Positions 26,180 to 33,655 of a DNA stretch of 64,000 nucleotides are shown here, in pieces (position 1 is the first letter of the stretch; the number at the start of each line of letters is the position of its first letter). This DNA is from Burkholderiales bacterium. Lineage in GTDB: Bacteria > Pseudomonadota > Gammaproteobacteria > Burkholderiales > Burkholderiaceae_C. The stretch lies in the NCBI GenBank assembly GCA_018969975.1, contig JAGWXI010000001.1, positions 22,918 to 86,917 of the forward strand, given 5' to 3'. Under the pieces are notes generated by a model, which searched no databases, was not told where the DNA came from, and saw nothing but the letters and a program-made list of their open reading frames with translations. A program made the translations under genes and the position numbers.

Positions 26180-26701
26180 TTAGCGCCATGCATTAATTTC
26201 TTGGGCGCTTAATTTTCCCAGTTTTCGCTGAATAAGACCCCCTTCCCCATCCAATACAACGGTAAAAGGCAATCCCCCTTGAACATTACCCAAAACCCGA
26301 CCTAGATCGGTCCCCTGCAAGCCCGCTAATCCAATAGGATAGCTGATGGCATTTTGGCTCAAGTACTGCCGAACACGGCTAGGCTGGTCAATTGCCAATC
26401 CAAGCATTTGCCAACCTTTAAGCGAATTTTGACGAAAGAAGACGTCTAATAAAGGCATTTCCTCTACACAAGGCGCGCACCAAGTTGCCCAAAAATTAAT
26501 CACCAAAGGCTTGCCCTGGAGGCTTTTCATTTTCAAAACTTGGCCATCTGGCGTGTCAAACTCCGCTCCCCAAAGTGCTTGCGCCGCATCTGGAGGCAGA
26601 CTGTCCGCTTGCTTTTTTAAAGCCAAACCGAGGCCTCCCAAAGCCGCCAAACCTGCTACGCCACCAAATACAGCATTCCGCCTAGAGACACTTAACTGCA
26701 T
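26180..26701 (-). CDS. TlpA-family thiol-disulfide oxidoreductase
   Basis: A membrane-anchored periplasmic thioredoxin-fold reductase of 173 residues. NFWATWCAPCVEEMP is the redox-active CxxC. The N-terminus SRRNAVFGGVAGLAALGG has paired arginines and a hydrophobic run, so Tat or Sec export with an uncleaved anchor is plausible. Relatives reduce apocytochrome c or copper-site thiols; the CcsA-like gene at 14.8 kb would fit such a pathway but is not adjacent. It overlaps the previous gene by 10 bases and has its own AAGGA site. Confidence 0.9.
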   Translation of the reverse strand: MQLSVSRRNAVFGGVAGLAALGGLGLALKKQADSLPPDAAQALWGAEFDTPDGQVLKMKSLQGKPLVINFWATWCAPCVEEMPLLDVFFRQNSLKGWQMLGLAIDQPSRVRQYLSQNAISYPIGLAGLQGTDLGRVLGNVQGGLPFTVVLDGEGGLIQRKLGKLSAQEINAWR

Positions 26702-27309
26702 GCATCTTCCTTCAATAATCGCTTAACAGCTTGCAAATCGCCTCTTTGGGGACGACCTTGGGAATCTGGCTTTAAAGCGCCACGCACATCGTCACGATCG
26801 TAAATCATCAAATGGACCACGACTTTTTCTACCGCCCCGTGCTGCTCCAATCCTGGGCAAGCGCATAAAACACTCAGCGCGTCGACCGTATCACCATGAA
26901 AACCTGGGACTGTGCTCACGTCGTAGCGCACTTGCTGGTCTATCAACTTCAACTCAGCGGACTTTGAATCATCACAAAAAAGCTGCAGGTAAATGTCAGA
27001 CAACTCTGTCGCCGTCCCCCGCCAAACCGCGCCGCCAAGATGGGGGTTGAACTCGGCCATGCGCTCCATCCAGACACAGGCCAATGCGCGCAAGGCTTTG
27101 AGCGCTGCGGGTTGGGTGTCGGCGCAAAAGGTTTCAATGTAGTCACGCACGGCCTCTTCCAATACGTCGTTAGAGGGCAAGGGCGCGCGGCCTGCGAGGC
27201 CCAACTGCTTGATCGCACGGCGCTTGGCGGGGCCATATTCCAAGCCCTCTTCCACCACCATACGGGCAGCGGCGGCAGCGATCTCAACTTCGGTCGTATA
27301 CATAAGCAT
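26692..27309 (-). CDS. Conserved protein of unknown function next to mpl
   Basis: 205 residues with no domain I recognise. The N-terminus EIAAAAARMVVEEGLEYGPAK and KRRAIKQLGLAGRAPLPSND is helical; the C-terminal half has alternating hydrophobic residues, with a LCACPGLEQHGAVEKVVVHL stretch. No signal peptide or membrane helix is seen, so it is probably cytoplasmic. An ATG two codons inside (27303) is an alternative start. It is divergent from mpl with only about 31 bases between start codons and overlaps the TlpA gene, so it is likely co-transcribed with TlpA. Confidence 0.85.
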   Translation of the reverse strand: MLMYTTEVEIAAAAARMVVEEGLEYGPAKRRAIKQLGLAGRAPLPSNDVLEEAVRDYIETFCADTQPAALKALRALACVWMERMAEFNPHLGGAVWRGTATELSDIYLQLFCDDSKSAELKLIDQQVRYDVSTVPGFHGDTVDALSVLCACPGLEQHGAVEKVVVHLMIYDRDDVRGALKPDSQGRPQRGDLQAVKRLLKEDACS

Positions 27310-27328
27310 CGTATTGTCGCTCGCCCTC

Positions 27329-27334
27329 TAAAAT
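27329..27334 (+). promoter_or_regulatory. Possible -10 box for a leaderless mpl mRNA
   Basis: TAAAAT (5 of 6 to TATAAT) ends six bases before the mpl ATG, so transcription would start at or next to the start codon. No Shine-Dalgarno sequence is present before the ATG and no good -35 is visible, so this stays tentative. Confidence 0.35.
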
Positions 27335-27340
27335 CACTAG

Positions 27341-28786
27341 ATGCATATACATATATTGGGCATTTGCGGCACGTTTATGGGAGGCTTGGCTGCATTGGCC
27401 CGAGAAGCCGGTCACAAAGTCACCGGTTGCGACGCTGGCGTCTACCCCCCTATGAGCGACCAACTGCGTGATTTAGGTATCGATTTGGTGGAAGGTTTTG
27501 CCGCCGACCAAATGCGGTTTCAGCCCGATATATATGTCATCGGCAATGTTGTTTCACGAGCACGTCTAGCAGATGGGTCCCCCAAATTTCCTTTGATGGA
27601 AGCTATTTTGGAAAGTGGTGTGCCCTACACCAGTGGTCCGCAATGGTTGTGTGACCATGTGCTGCACCACCCTAGCAACCCTAGACACGTGATGGCTGTC
27701 GCTGGCACACACGGCAAAACAACGACCACCGCCATGCTGACCTGGATTTTGGAAGCGGCTGGTTTGCAACCTGGATTTTTGGTAGGCGGTGTGCCTTTGA
27801 ATTTTGGAATTTCAGCGCGCTTGGGCAAACCCAACGCTAAAGACGCCAAGGGCCAGATCCAACGCACACCTTTTGTCATTGAAGCCGACGAATACGACAC
27901 CGCGTTTTTTGACAAACGCAGCAAATTCGTCCACTACCGCCCCCGCACTGCCATCTTGAACAACCTGGAGTTCGACCATGCTGATATTTTTGATAGCTTG
28001 ACAGCTATCGAGCGACAGTTCCACCATCTTGTGCGTACCGTGCCCGCCAGTGGCCGCTTGGTAGTAAATGCAGATGCGGAAAGCCTGCAACGTGTCTTGG
28101 ATATGGGTCACTGGAGCAGCGTGGCCCAATTTGGTGTGGGGCACGTGGCGACAAATTTGGCACACACGTCTTGGTCACTCCAAGGCCCGCCACACGACTT
28201 CGCCGTTATCCACCAAGGCAAAGAACTAGCCCGCGTGCGCTGGGACATCACAGGTGTGCATAACCAACTCAATGCATTGGCCGCCATCATCGCTGCCGAG
28301 CATGTGGGTGTATCGGTGCCCCAAGCCGCTGAAGCTTTGGCAAGTTTTCAAAATGTCCGCAGACGCATGGAAGTGCGGGGGACTGTTGCGCGTGCGGGTG
28401 GAGTGATCACCGTCTACGACGATTTTGCCCACCACCCTACGGCGATCCGCACAACCCTCGACGGTTTGCGACGCAAAGTCGGGCCGCATGCGCGCATCTT
28501 GGCGGTGTTCGAGCCGCGCAGCAACACCATGAAGCTCGGCACCATGAAGTCCCAATTGCCTTGGAGTTTGGAAGAAGCCAACTTGGCAATCTGCCATTGC
28601 GGCGGCTTGGACTGGGACGCACGCGAAGCTCTAGCCGAGATGGGCGCTCGCGCACAGGTCGGTCAGACGGTGGACGAAGTGATCGCCCAAATTGTTGCCG
28701 TCGCACAAGCTGGCGACCATGTGCTGTGTATGAGCAACGGCGGGTTTGGCGGAATCCACGCCAAGCTTTTGAAAGCCCTGCGATAA
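27341..28786 (+). CDS. mpl: UDP-N-acetylmuramate:L-alanyl-gamma-D-glutamyl-meso-DAP ligase Mpl
   Basis: Mpl reattaches recycled murein tripeptide to UDP-MurNAc, feeding it back to cell-wall synthesis. The 481-residue Mur ligase starts MHIHILGICGTFMGGLAALA, the Mpl version of the UDP-binding loop. The ATP loop is [14 protein letters not shown], followed by EADEYDTAFFDKRSKF and the FDDFAHHPTAI-like motif YDDFAHHPTAI. MurC shares these motifs but the wording GICGTFMGG is diagnostic for Mpl. A true murC is present at 43.4 kb. It works downstream of AmpD (15.8 kb) in recycling. No ribosome site is evident. Confidence 0.96.
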   Translation: MHIHILGICGTFMGGLAALAREAGHKVTGCDAGVYPPMSDQLRDLGIDLVEGFAADQMRFQPDIYVIGNVVSRARLADGSPKFPLMEAILESGVPYTSGPQWLCDHVLHHPSNPRHVMAVAGTHGKTTTTAMLTWILEAAGLQPGFLVGGVPLNFGISARLGKPNAKDAKGQIQRTPFVIEADEYDTAFFDKRSKFVHYRPRTAILNNLEFDHADIFDSLTAIERQFHHLVRTVPASGRLVVNADAESLQRVLDMGHWSSVAQFGVGHVATNLAHTSWSLQGPPHDFAVIHQGKELARVRWDITGVHNQLNALAAIIAAEHVGVSVPQAAEALASFQNVRRRMEVRGTVARAGGVITVYDDFAHHPTAIRTTLDGLRRKVGPHARILAVFEPRSNTMKLGTMKSQLPWSLEEANLAICHCGGLDWDAREALAEMGARAQVGQTVDEVIAQIVAVAQAGDHVLCMSNGGFGGIHAKLLKALR

Positions 28787-28790
28787 AAAT

Positions 28791-29897
28791 TTAACGCCGA
28801 GCCGCAACCGCTTCTGACAACACCTTTAAACACGCCGCCGAATCGTCCCATCCCAAACAGGCGTCGGTGATGCTCTTGCCAAATTCGAGTTGGCCCACAT
28901 TGTCTTTACCAGGCGTGAATTTTTGGGCGCCGCCTTGCAAATGGCTCTCGATCATCACACCAAATACATGCTGTGAACCCGAACGGATTTGCTTGGCAAT
29001 GTCTTGTGTGACATCGATTTGGCGTTCGTGCTGCTTGCTGCTGTTAGCGTGGCTGCAGTCGACCATCAAGCGCGCGGGCAACTTGGCTTTTTCTAATTCT
29101 TGGCAAGCTGCTGTAACGCTGGCTGCGTCATAGTTGGGGGCTTTGCCACCACGCAAAATGATGTGGCAGTCTTTGTTGCCCTTGGTTTGGACAATCGCGA
29201 CTTGGCCGTTTTTATGCACCGATAAAAAGTGGTGGCCGCCGGCTGCGGCTTGGATGGCATCGGTCGCAATTTTGATATTGCCGTCGGTACCGTTTTTAAA
29301 GCCAATCGGCGCAGACAAGCCTGAAGCCAATTCGCGGTGCACTTGGCTCTCAGTTGTACGTGCGCCAATCGCGCCCCAAGCGATCAAGTCGCCAATGTAT
29401 TGCGGGCTGATGGCGTCTAAAAACTCGCTGCCTGCGGGCAGGCCAAGGCGGTTGATCTCAATCAGCAACTGCCGCGCGATGCGCAGGCCTTCGTCGATGC
29501 GGTAGCTCTCGTCGAGGTAAGGATCGTTGATCAAGCCCTTCCATCCCACGGTGGTTCGCGGTTTTTCGAAATACACACGCATCACGATTTCCAAGGTGTC
29601 GGCATACTTGTCACGCAAAGGCTTCAAGCGGCGGGCATATTCCAGTGCAGCAGCAGGGTCGTGGATGGAACATGGGCCAATGACGACAAGCAAGCGATCG
29701 TCCTTGCCATGCATGATGTTGTGGATATTTTTACGGGTCTGGGTGATCAGCCCTTCCACAGGTGAGCCCTGAATAGGAAAGAAGCGAATCAAATGTTCGG
29801 GAGGGGGTAGCACGGTGATGTCCTTAATTCGTTGATCGTCGGTCTGACTGGTTTTCTCAACAGATACTGAATAAGGAGTTTCTTTGGTTTGTTTCAT
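28791..29897 (-). CDS. aroG: 3-deoxy-7-phosphoheptulonate (DAHP) synthase, class I (AroG type)
   Basis: DAHP synthase condenses phosphoenolpyruvate and erythrose-4-phosphate, the first step of aromatic amino-acid synthesis. VVIGPCSIHDPAAALEYARRL is the class I signature with a metal Cys; PRTTVGWKGLINDPYLDES and GSEFLDAISPQYIGDLIAWG follow, and DCSHANSSKQ holds a metal-binding His. The ORF track starts at 30017, but that extension would read through an attenuator hairpin; ATG 29897 gives 368 residues and a normal N-terminal regulatory region. A Phe/Tyr-rich leader peptide and terminator lie directly upstream. Feedback type (Phe or Tyr) cannot be told from sequence alone. Confidence 0.96.
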   Translation of the reverse strand: MKQTKETPYSVSVEKTSQTDDQRIKDITVLPPPEHLIRFFPIQGSPVEGLITQTRKNIHNIMHGKDDRLLVVIGPCSIHDPAAALEYARRLKPLRDKYADTLEIVMRVYFEKPRTTVGWKGLINDPYLDESYRIDEGLRIARQLLIEINRLGLPAGSEFLDAISPQYIGDLIAWGAIGARTTESQVHRELASGLSAPIGFKNGTDGNIKIATDAIQAAAGGHHFLSVHKNGQVAIVQTKGNKDCHIILRGGKAPNYDAASVTAACQELEKAKLPARLMVDCSHANSSKQHERQIDVTQDIAKQIRSGSQHVFGVMIESHLQGGAQKFTPGKDNVGQLEFGKSITDACLGWDDSAACLKVLSEAVAARR

Positions 29898-29910
29898 GGT
29901 GTAGGGCCTG

Positions 29911-29941
29911 CAAAAAAAAACCGCCGAGGGTTTCGGCGGTT
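29911..29941 (-). terminator. Attenuator terminator in the aroG leader
   Basis: On the minus strand ACCGCCGA-AACCC-TCGGCGGT is a perfect 8-bp GC-rich stem followed by nine T residues, 14 bases or so before the aroG ATG. A terminator inside a 5' leader, just after a Phe/Tyr-rich leader ORF, indicates transcription attenuation. Its 5' arm (ACCGCC) can instead pair with GGCGGT in the leader ORF, giving an antiterminator. Confidence 0.85.
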
Positions 29942-29961
29942 GGTTGGGGGGTTTAGAACTA

Positions 29962-30039
29962 TTACTTACGTTCAGACCTCTCGACCGCCTTGGGGCGTGA
30001 GATAAAGAAGTAAGCAAAATAAAACTTGGCTGAAGTCAT
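29962..30039 (-). CDS. Phe/Tyr-rich leader peptide of aroG
   Basis: A 25-codon ORF, MTSAKFYFAYFFISRPKAVERSERK, ends 22 bases before the attenuator hairpin. Six of seven residues from 6 to 12 (F-Y-F-A-Y-F-F) are Phe or Tyr, the end products whose shortage should raise DAHP synthase. It is the tail of the ORF-track entry 29962-30162, which is otherwise a shadow of tldD. Stalling at Phe11-12 would cover CGCC (codons 15-16), freeing GGCGGT (codons 17-19) to pair with the terminator arm; when translation completes, CGCC-CCAA-GGCG can refold and the terminator forms. A weak TTGACG at 30093-30098, inside the end of tldD, may be part of the promoter. Confidence 0.8.
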   Translation of the reverse strand: MTSAKFYFAYFFISRPKAVERSERK

Positions 30040-30074
30040 GGGCGCAAATGTATCACAGTCGCGTTTTACGGTTT

Positions 30075-31535
30075 TTATGCGGTTCCGCCAACCGTCAACC
30101 CATCGATGCGCAATGTGGGCTGACCAACACCCACAGGCACGCTTTGGCCTTCTTTGCCGCAAGTGCCTACGCCTGAATCAAGCGCCATGTCATTGCCGAT
30201 CAAGCTCACGCGGGTCAAAGCGTCTGGGCCGTTGCCCACCAAGGTGGCACCTTTCACAGGATATTGGATCTTGCCGTTTTCGACCCAATACGCTTGCGAG
30301 GTAGAGAAGACAAACTTGCCCGATGTGATGTCGACCTGACCGCCACCAAAGTTGGTGGCATACAAGCCTTTTTTGAGACTAGCCACGATTTCTTCAGGAG
30401 ACTTGTCTCCACCCAACATATAAGTATTGGTCATGCGTGGCATAGGCACGTGGGCATAGCTTTCGCGTCGTCCGTTGCCGGTGGGTTTGACACCCATCAG
30501 GCGTGCGTTCATCGCGTCTTGTATGTAGCCTTTCAAAATGCCGTCTTCGATCAAGACATTGCGTTGGCTGGTATTGCCTTCGTCGTCAACATTGAGCGAT
30601 CCACGTCGATCTGCCAAAGTGCCGTCGTCTAAAACCGTTACGCCTTTGGCGGCGACACGTTTACCAATGCGGCCGCTAAAGGCACTGGAACCTTTGCGGT
30701 TGAAGTCGCCCTCTAAGCCGTGCCCAATCGCTTCATGCAACAAAATACCAGGCCAACCAGGGCCTAACACCACACTCATCTCACCAGCCGGTGCAGGACG
30801 TGCTTCTAAATTAGTGAGCGCGGCTTTGACCGCTTCGTCCACATAACTCTGTGCCAGCGCATCGTCAAAATGGTCTAAGCCGAATCGACCACCACCGCCG
30901 GCCGAGCCCATTTCGCGACGGCCATTTTGCTCAGCGATCACCGTGACGCTCAAGCGCACCAAAGGACGCACATCTGCTGCCAAAGTGCCGTCAGCACGAG
31001 CGATCAAGACCACGTCGTATTCGCTGGCCAAGCCGGCCATCACTTGCGATACGCGCGGATCTTTGGCACGCGCCATGGTTTCAACTCGGCCCAACAAAGC
31101 GACTTTTTGGGTGCTATCGAGCGAAGCGATAGGGTCTAAATCTTGGTAGAGCGAACGGCTACCCGCGACTTTGCGCGCTGGGACTTTCACCCTAGCGGCT
31201 TTGCTAGCCGCGGCGATAGTACGCACCGTGTGGGCAGCGTCTGTCAAAGATGCGAGGGAGATATCGTCTGAATACGCAAACGCGGTTTTCTCACCACTGA
31301 CAGCGCGCACGCCAACGCCTTGGTCGATGCTGAAAGACCCCGTTTTGACAATGCCTTCTTCCAAACTCCAGCCCTCAGCCCGGGTGTATTGGAAATACAG
31401 ATCTGCTTCATCGACTTGGTGCGCTTTGATAGCCGAGAGCGTGTGGATCAAGTCGGACTCGTCCAAGCCAAAAGGCTCGAGCAAAAGGCGGCGGGCAACG
31501 TCTAAACGTTCAAGGGTGGGTTCGCGTGAAATCAT
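30075..31535 (-). CDS. tldD: TldD metalloprotease
   Basis: TldD pairs with TldE (PmbA) to form a protease that trims unfolded peptides, for example microcin or CcdA substrates. HEAIGHGLEGD supplies the HExxxH zinc motif, and the Gly-rich block GVRAVSGEKTAFAYSDD is typical of the N-terminal domain. I chose ATG 31535 (MISREPTLERLD, 486 residues) over the ORF-track start, which would extend into the previous gene. PmbA is not in the window. It lies downstream of rodA and the dehydrogenase gene on the same strand and upstream of the aroG leader. Confidence 0.96.
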   Translation of the reverse strand: MISREPTLERLDVARRLLLEPFGLDESDLIHTLSAIKAHQVDEADLYFQYTRAEGWSLEEGIVKTGSFSIDQGVGVRAVSGEKTAFAYSDDISLASLTDAAHTVRTIAAASKAARVKVPARKVAGSRSLYQDLDPIASLDSTQKVALLGRVETMARAKDPRVSQVMAGLASEYDVVLIARADGTLAADVRPLVRLSVTVIAEQNGRREMGSAGGGGRFGLDHFDDALAQSYVDEAVKAALTNLEARPAPAGEMSVVLGPGWPGILLHEAIGHGLEGDFNRKGSSAFSGRIGKRVAAKGVTVLDDGTLADRRGSLNVDDEGNTSQRNVLIEDGILKGYIQDAMNARLMGVKPTGNGRRESYAHVPMPRMTNTYMLGGDKSPEEIVASLKKGLYATNFGGGQVDITSGKFVFSTSQAYWVENGKIQYPVKGATLVGNGPDALTRVSLIGNDMALDSGVGTCGKEGQSVPVGVGQPTLRIDGLTVGGTA

Positions 31536-31555
31536 CCGACGATTGTAGGGTTCGC

Positions 31556-32455
31556 TTATTTTTGCTGCTGACGCACCCATTGCAACATGGCCGCATCATC
31601 TGCATCGGCCAAACCCGCTTGGCAGGCCTTGGCAAAAGCCTGCGCGGCCAAAGGTCCGAGCACACCATGAAAGCCTGCGGTTTTGGCGGCATCGACTGCC
31701 AAGCCGGTGTCTTTGGTCAAGAGTGTCATGTGTGCACGTGGCGCCAAATCATCCACCAATGCACGACGCATACGTTCACTGCCAATCCAACTCTGGCCGC
31801 TCGACTGCTCGATCACCGATAAGGTGGTGTCTAGCGACAAACCTAGATGCTCTGACAAAGCCATGACTTCTGCGGCACCGACTAAATTGATACCCGCTAA
31901 AAGGTTGTTGACAAGCTTGGTGCGCGCGCCGTCGCCCACGCGTGTTCCGATACGAAACACATGGCTTGACAAGTCATGGAGGAGTTTTTCCTGTTGTGCA
32001 AATACAGCGTTTTCGCAAGCCACCATCAAACTCATGGTGCCCGCTTCAGCACGCGCCGGGCCGCCAGACATGGGCGCGTCGATGGTGAATACGCCGTGGG
32101 CTTGAAGGCGGGAAGCAACCGTTTCCACATAGTGTGGTGCCAGGGTGGGGCATAAAAAGACTGTGTCGCCAGAGCGCAGCGCCGACCACCAAGAGGGTTT
32201 GCCATTGGGGTTGAGCAATTGGTCGACTTGTGTGTGATCGACCACGCAGACAATAACTGTGCGGGAAATTTGGCTCAAGGACGCTGCACTGCTGTGCGCC
32301 ACAGCGCCCAAGTCTTCAAGCGCTGGGGTTTTGTCTGAATCGATGTCATGCACTTGGACGCCATAACCCAAACTCAGCAAGCGACGCGCGATTCCCCCAC
32401 CCATATTGCCAACGCCAACTATGCCTACAACCGAGGCGGATTGGGATAGCGTCAC
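31556..32455 (-). CDS. NAD(P)-dependent beta-hydroxyacid dehydrogenase (3-hydroxyisobutyrate dehydrogenase family)
   Basis: A 299-residue two-domain dehydrogenase. VGIVGVGNMGGGIARRLLSLG is the N-terminal Rossmann loop. FTIDAPMSGGPARAEAGTMS is the substrate-binding signature of the family, and KLVNNLLAGINLVGAAEVMAL holds the catalytic Lys. Members act on 3-hydroxyisobutyrate, tartronate semialdehyde, 6-phosphogluconate-like or related acids; the substrate is not determined. Its start overlaps the rodA stop by ATGA, so it is translated with rodA, though no functional link is obvious. Confidence 0.93.
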   Translation of the reverse strand: MTLSQSASVVGIVGVGNMGGGIARRLLSLGYGVQVHDIDSDKTPALEDLGAVAHSSAASLSQISRTVIVCVVDHTQVDQLLNPNGKPSWWSALRSGDTVFLCPTLAPHYVETVASRLQAHGVFTIDAPMSGGPARAEAGTMSLMVACENAVFAQQEKLLHDLSSHVFRIGTRVGDGARTKLVNNLLAGINLVGAAEVMALSEHLGLSLDTTLSVIEQSSGQSWIGSERMRRALVDDLAPRAHMTLLTKDTGLAVDAAKTAGFHGVLGPLAAQAFAKACQAGLADADDAAMLQWVRQQQK

Positions 32456-33606
32456 GACTGAACAAGCTGTTTAGCTTTAGCAACTGACATCAAAATGCCG
32501 AGCCCCAAGCCAAGCGTCACCATCGCCGTGCCGCCATAGCTGATAAATGGCAATGGCACGCCTACCACGGGCAAGATGCCACTGACCATACCCATATTGA
32601 CAAATGCGTAGATAAAAAAGCTCAAAGAGATGCTGCCAGCCAATAAGCGTGCAAACAAAGTCGGGCCTTCCACAGCAATGGCTAATCCGCGCAAGATCAA
32701 AAACGCAAAGCTTCCAATTAAAAATAAATTGCCCGCTAAGCCAAACTCCTCGCTGAAGGCGGCAAATACAAAGTCGGTGGTGCGCTCTGGTATGAAATCC
32801 AAATGGGTTTGGGTGCCTTGCATGAAGCCTTTACCAAAAAATCCACCCGAACCAATGGCGATCATGCCTTGGATGATGTGGAAACCCTTTCCTAAGGGGT
32901 CCCGGGTTGGGTCCAGCAATGTGCAAATGCGCTGCTGTTGGTAATCATGCAAGAGTGGCCATCTAAACCCTTCGGCACACAAAGTTGGCTCAAAAACCAC
33001 CACCAAGCCCACACTCACGATGCCCAACACGATGGGCGGAACAATCAAAAACCAACTCAAGCCTGCGAAAAAGATGACAGCGACTCCAGCTGAGAGGACC
33101 AAAATGGCTGTGCCAAGGTCAGGTTGCTTCACTATCAAAGCTACTGGCGCAAAAAGCAGCAGGCCTGCTACCAGGAAATCCAATGGGCGTAATTGGCCTT
33201 CGCGTTTTTGGAACCACCACGCGAGCATCAAGGGCATGGCGATTTTCATGATCTCGCTGGGTTGTATGACAAATCCAATATTGAGCCAACGTTTTGCGCC
33301 TTTTTTGGTAAGTCCAAACAAGGCGACCGCGATCAATAAAGCTACGCCCACTGTGTAGAGGGGCACAGCGAAGGACATCAAACGTTGCGGAGGAATTTGC
33401 GCCACCACAAACATGATCAAACCAGCTAATAAGATGTTGCGGCCGTGATCAACAAATCGTGCACCGTTAGCAAAACCCGACGAATACATGGTGAACATAC
33501 CGGCACACACCAGCAAAAAAATACCAAAAACGAGAGGCCCATCAAAGCCTTTCAACAACGGACGGATCCGTTGATACAAGCTGGGGTTTTTCATCACCGT
33601 TGACAT
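32452..33606 (-). CDS. rodA: Rod-shape peptidoglycan polymerase RodA (SEDS family)
   Basis: RodA is a ten-helix SEDS glycosyltransferase that makes glycan strands for cell elongation with PBP2. The 384 residues carry about ten transmembrane helices, a central WLNIGFVIQPSEIMKIAMPL block and the C-terminal PFISYGGTAMVTLGLGLGIL signature. FtsW is encoded separately in the dcw cluster at 46 kb, which supports the RodA assignment here. PBP2 and mreBCD are usually linked to rodA but are not in the window. It is divergent from the RNB exonuclease gene. Confidence 0.94.
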   Translation of the reverse strand: MSTVMKNPSLYQRIRPLLKGFDGPLVFGIFLLVCAGMFTMYSSGFANGARFVDHGRNILLAGLIMFVVAQIPPQRLMSFAVPLYTVGVALLIAVALFGLTKKGAKRWLNIGFVIQPSEIMKIAMPLMLAWWFQKREGQLRPLDFLVAGLLLFAPVALIVKQPDLGTAILVLSAGVAVIFFAGLSWFLIVPPIVLGIVSVGLVVVFEPTLCAEGFRWPLLHDYQQQRICTLLDPTRDPLGKGFHIIQGMIAIGSGGFFGKGFMQGTQTHLDFIPERTTDFVFAAFSEEFGLAGNLFLIGSFAFLILRGLAIAVEGPTLFARLLAGSISLSFFIYAFVNMGMVSGILPVVGVPLPFISYGGTAMVTLGLGLGILMSVAKAKQLVQS

Positions 33607-33655
33607 CCCGTGATTATCTCTGGGAAATCAAGCCTGCCGTGTGACAATTACACGC

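Noticed and set aside
29898-30017. N-terminal extension of aroG
   Set aside because: Would translate through the attenuator hairpin; the leader ORF in another frame explains the region better.
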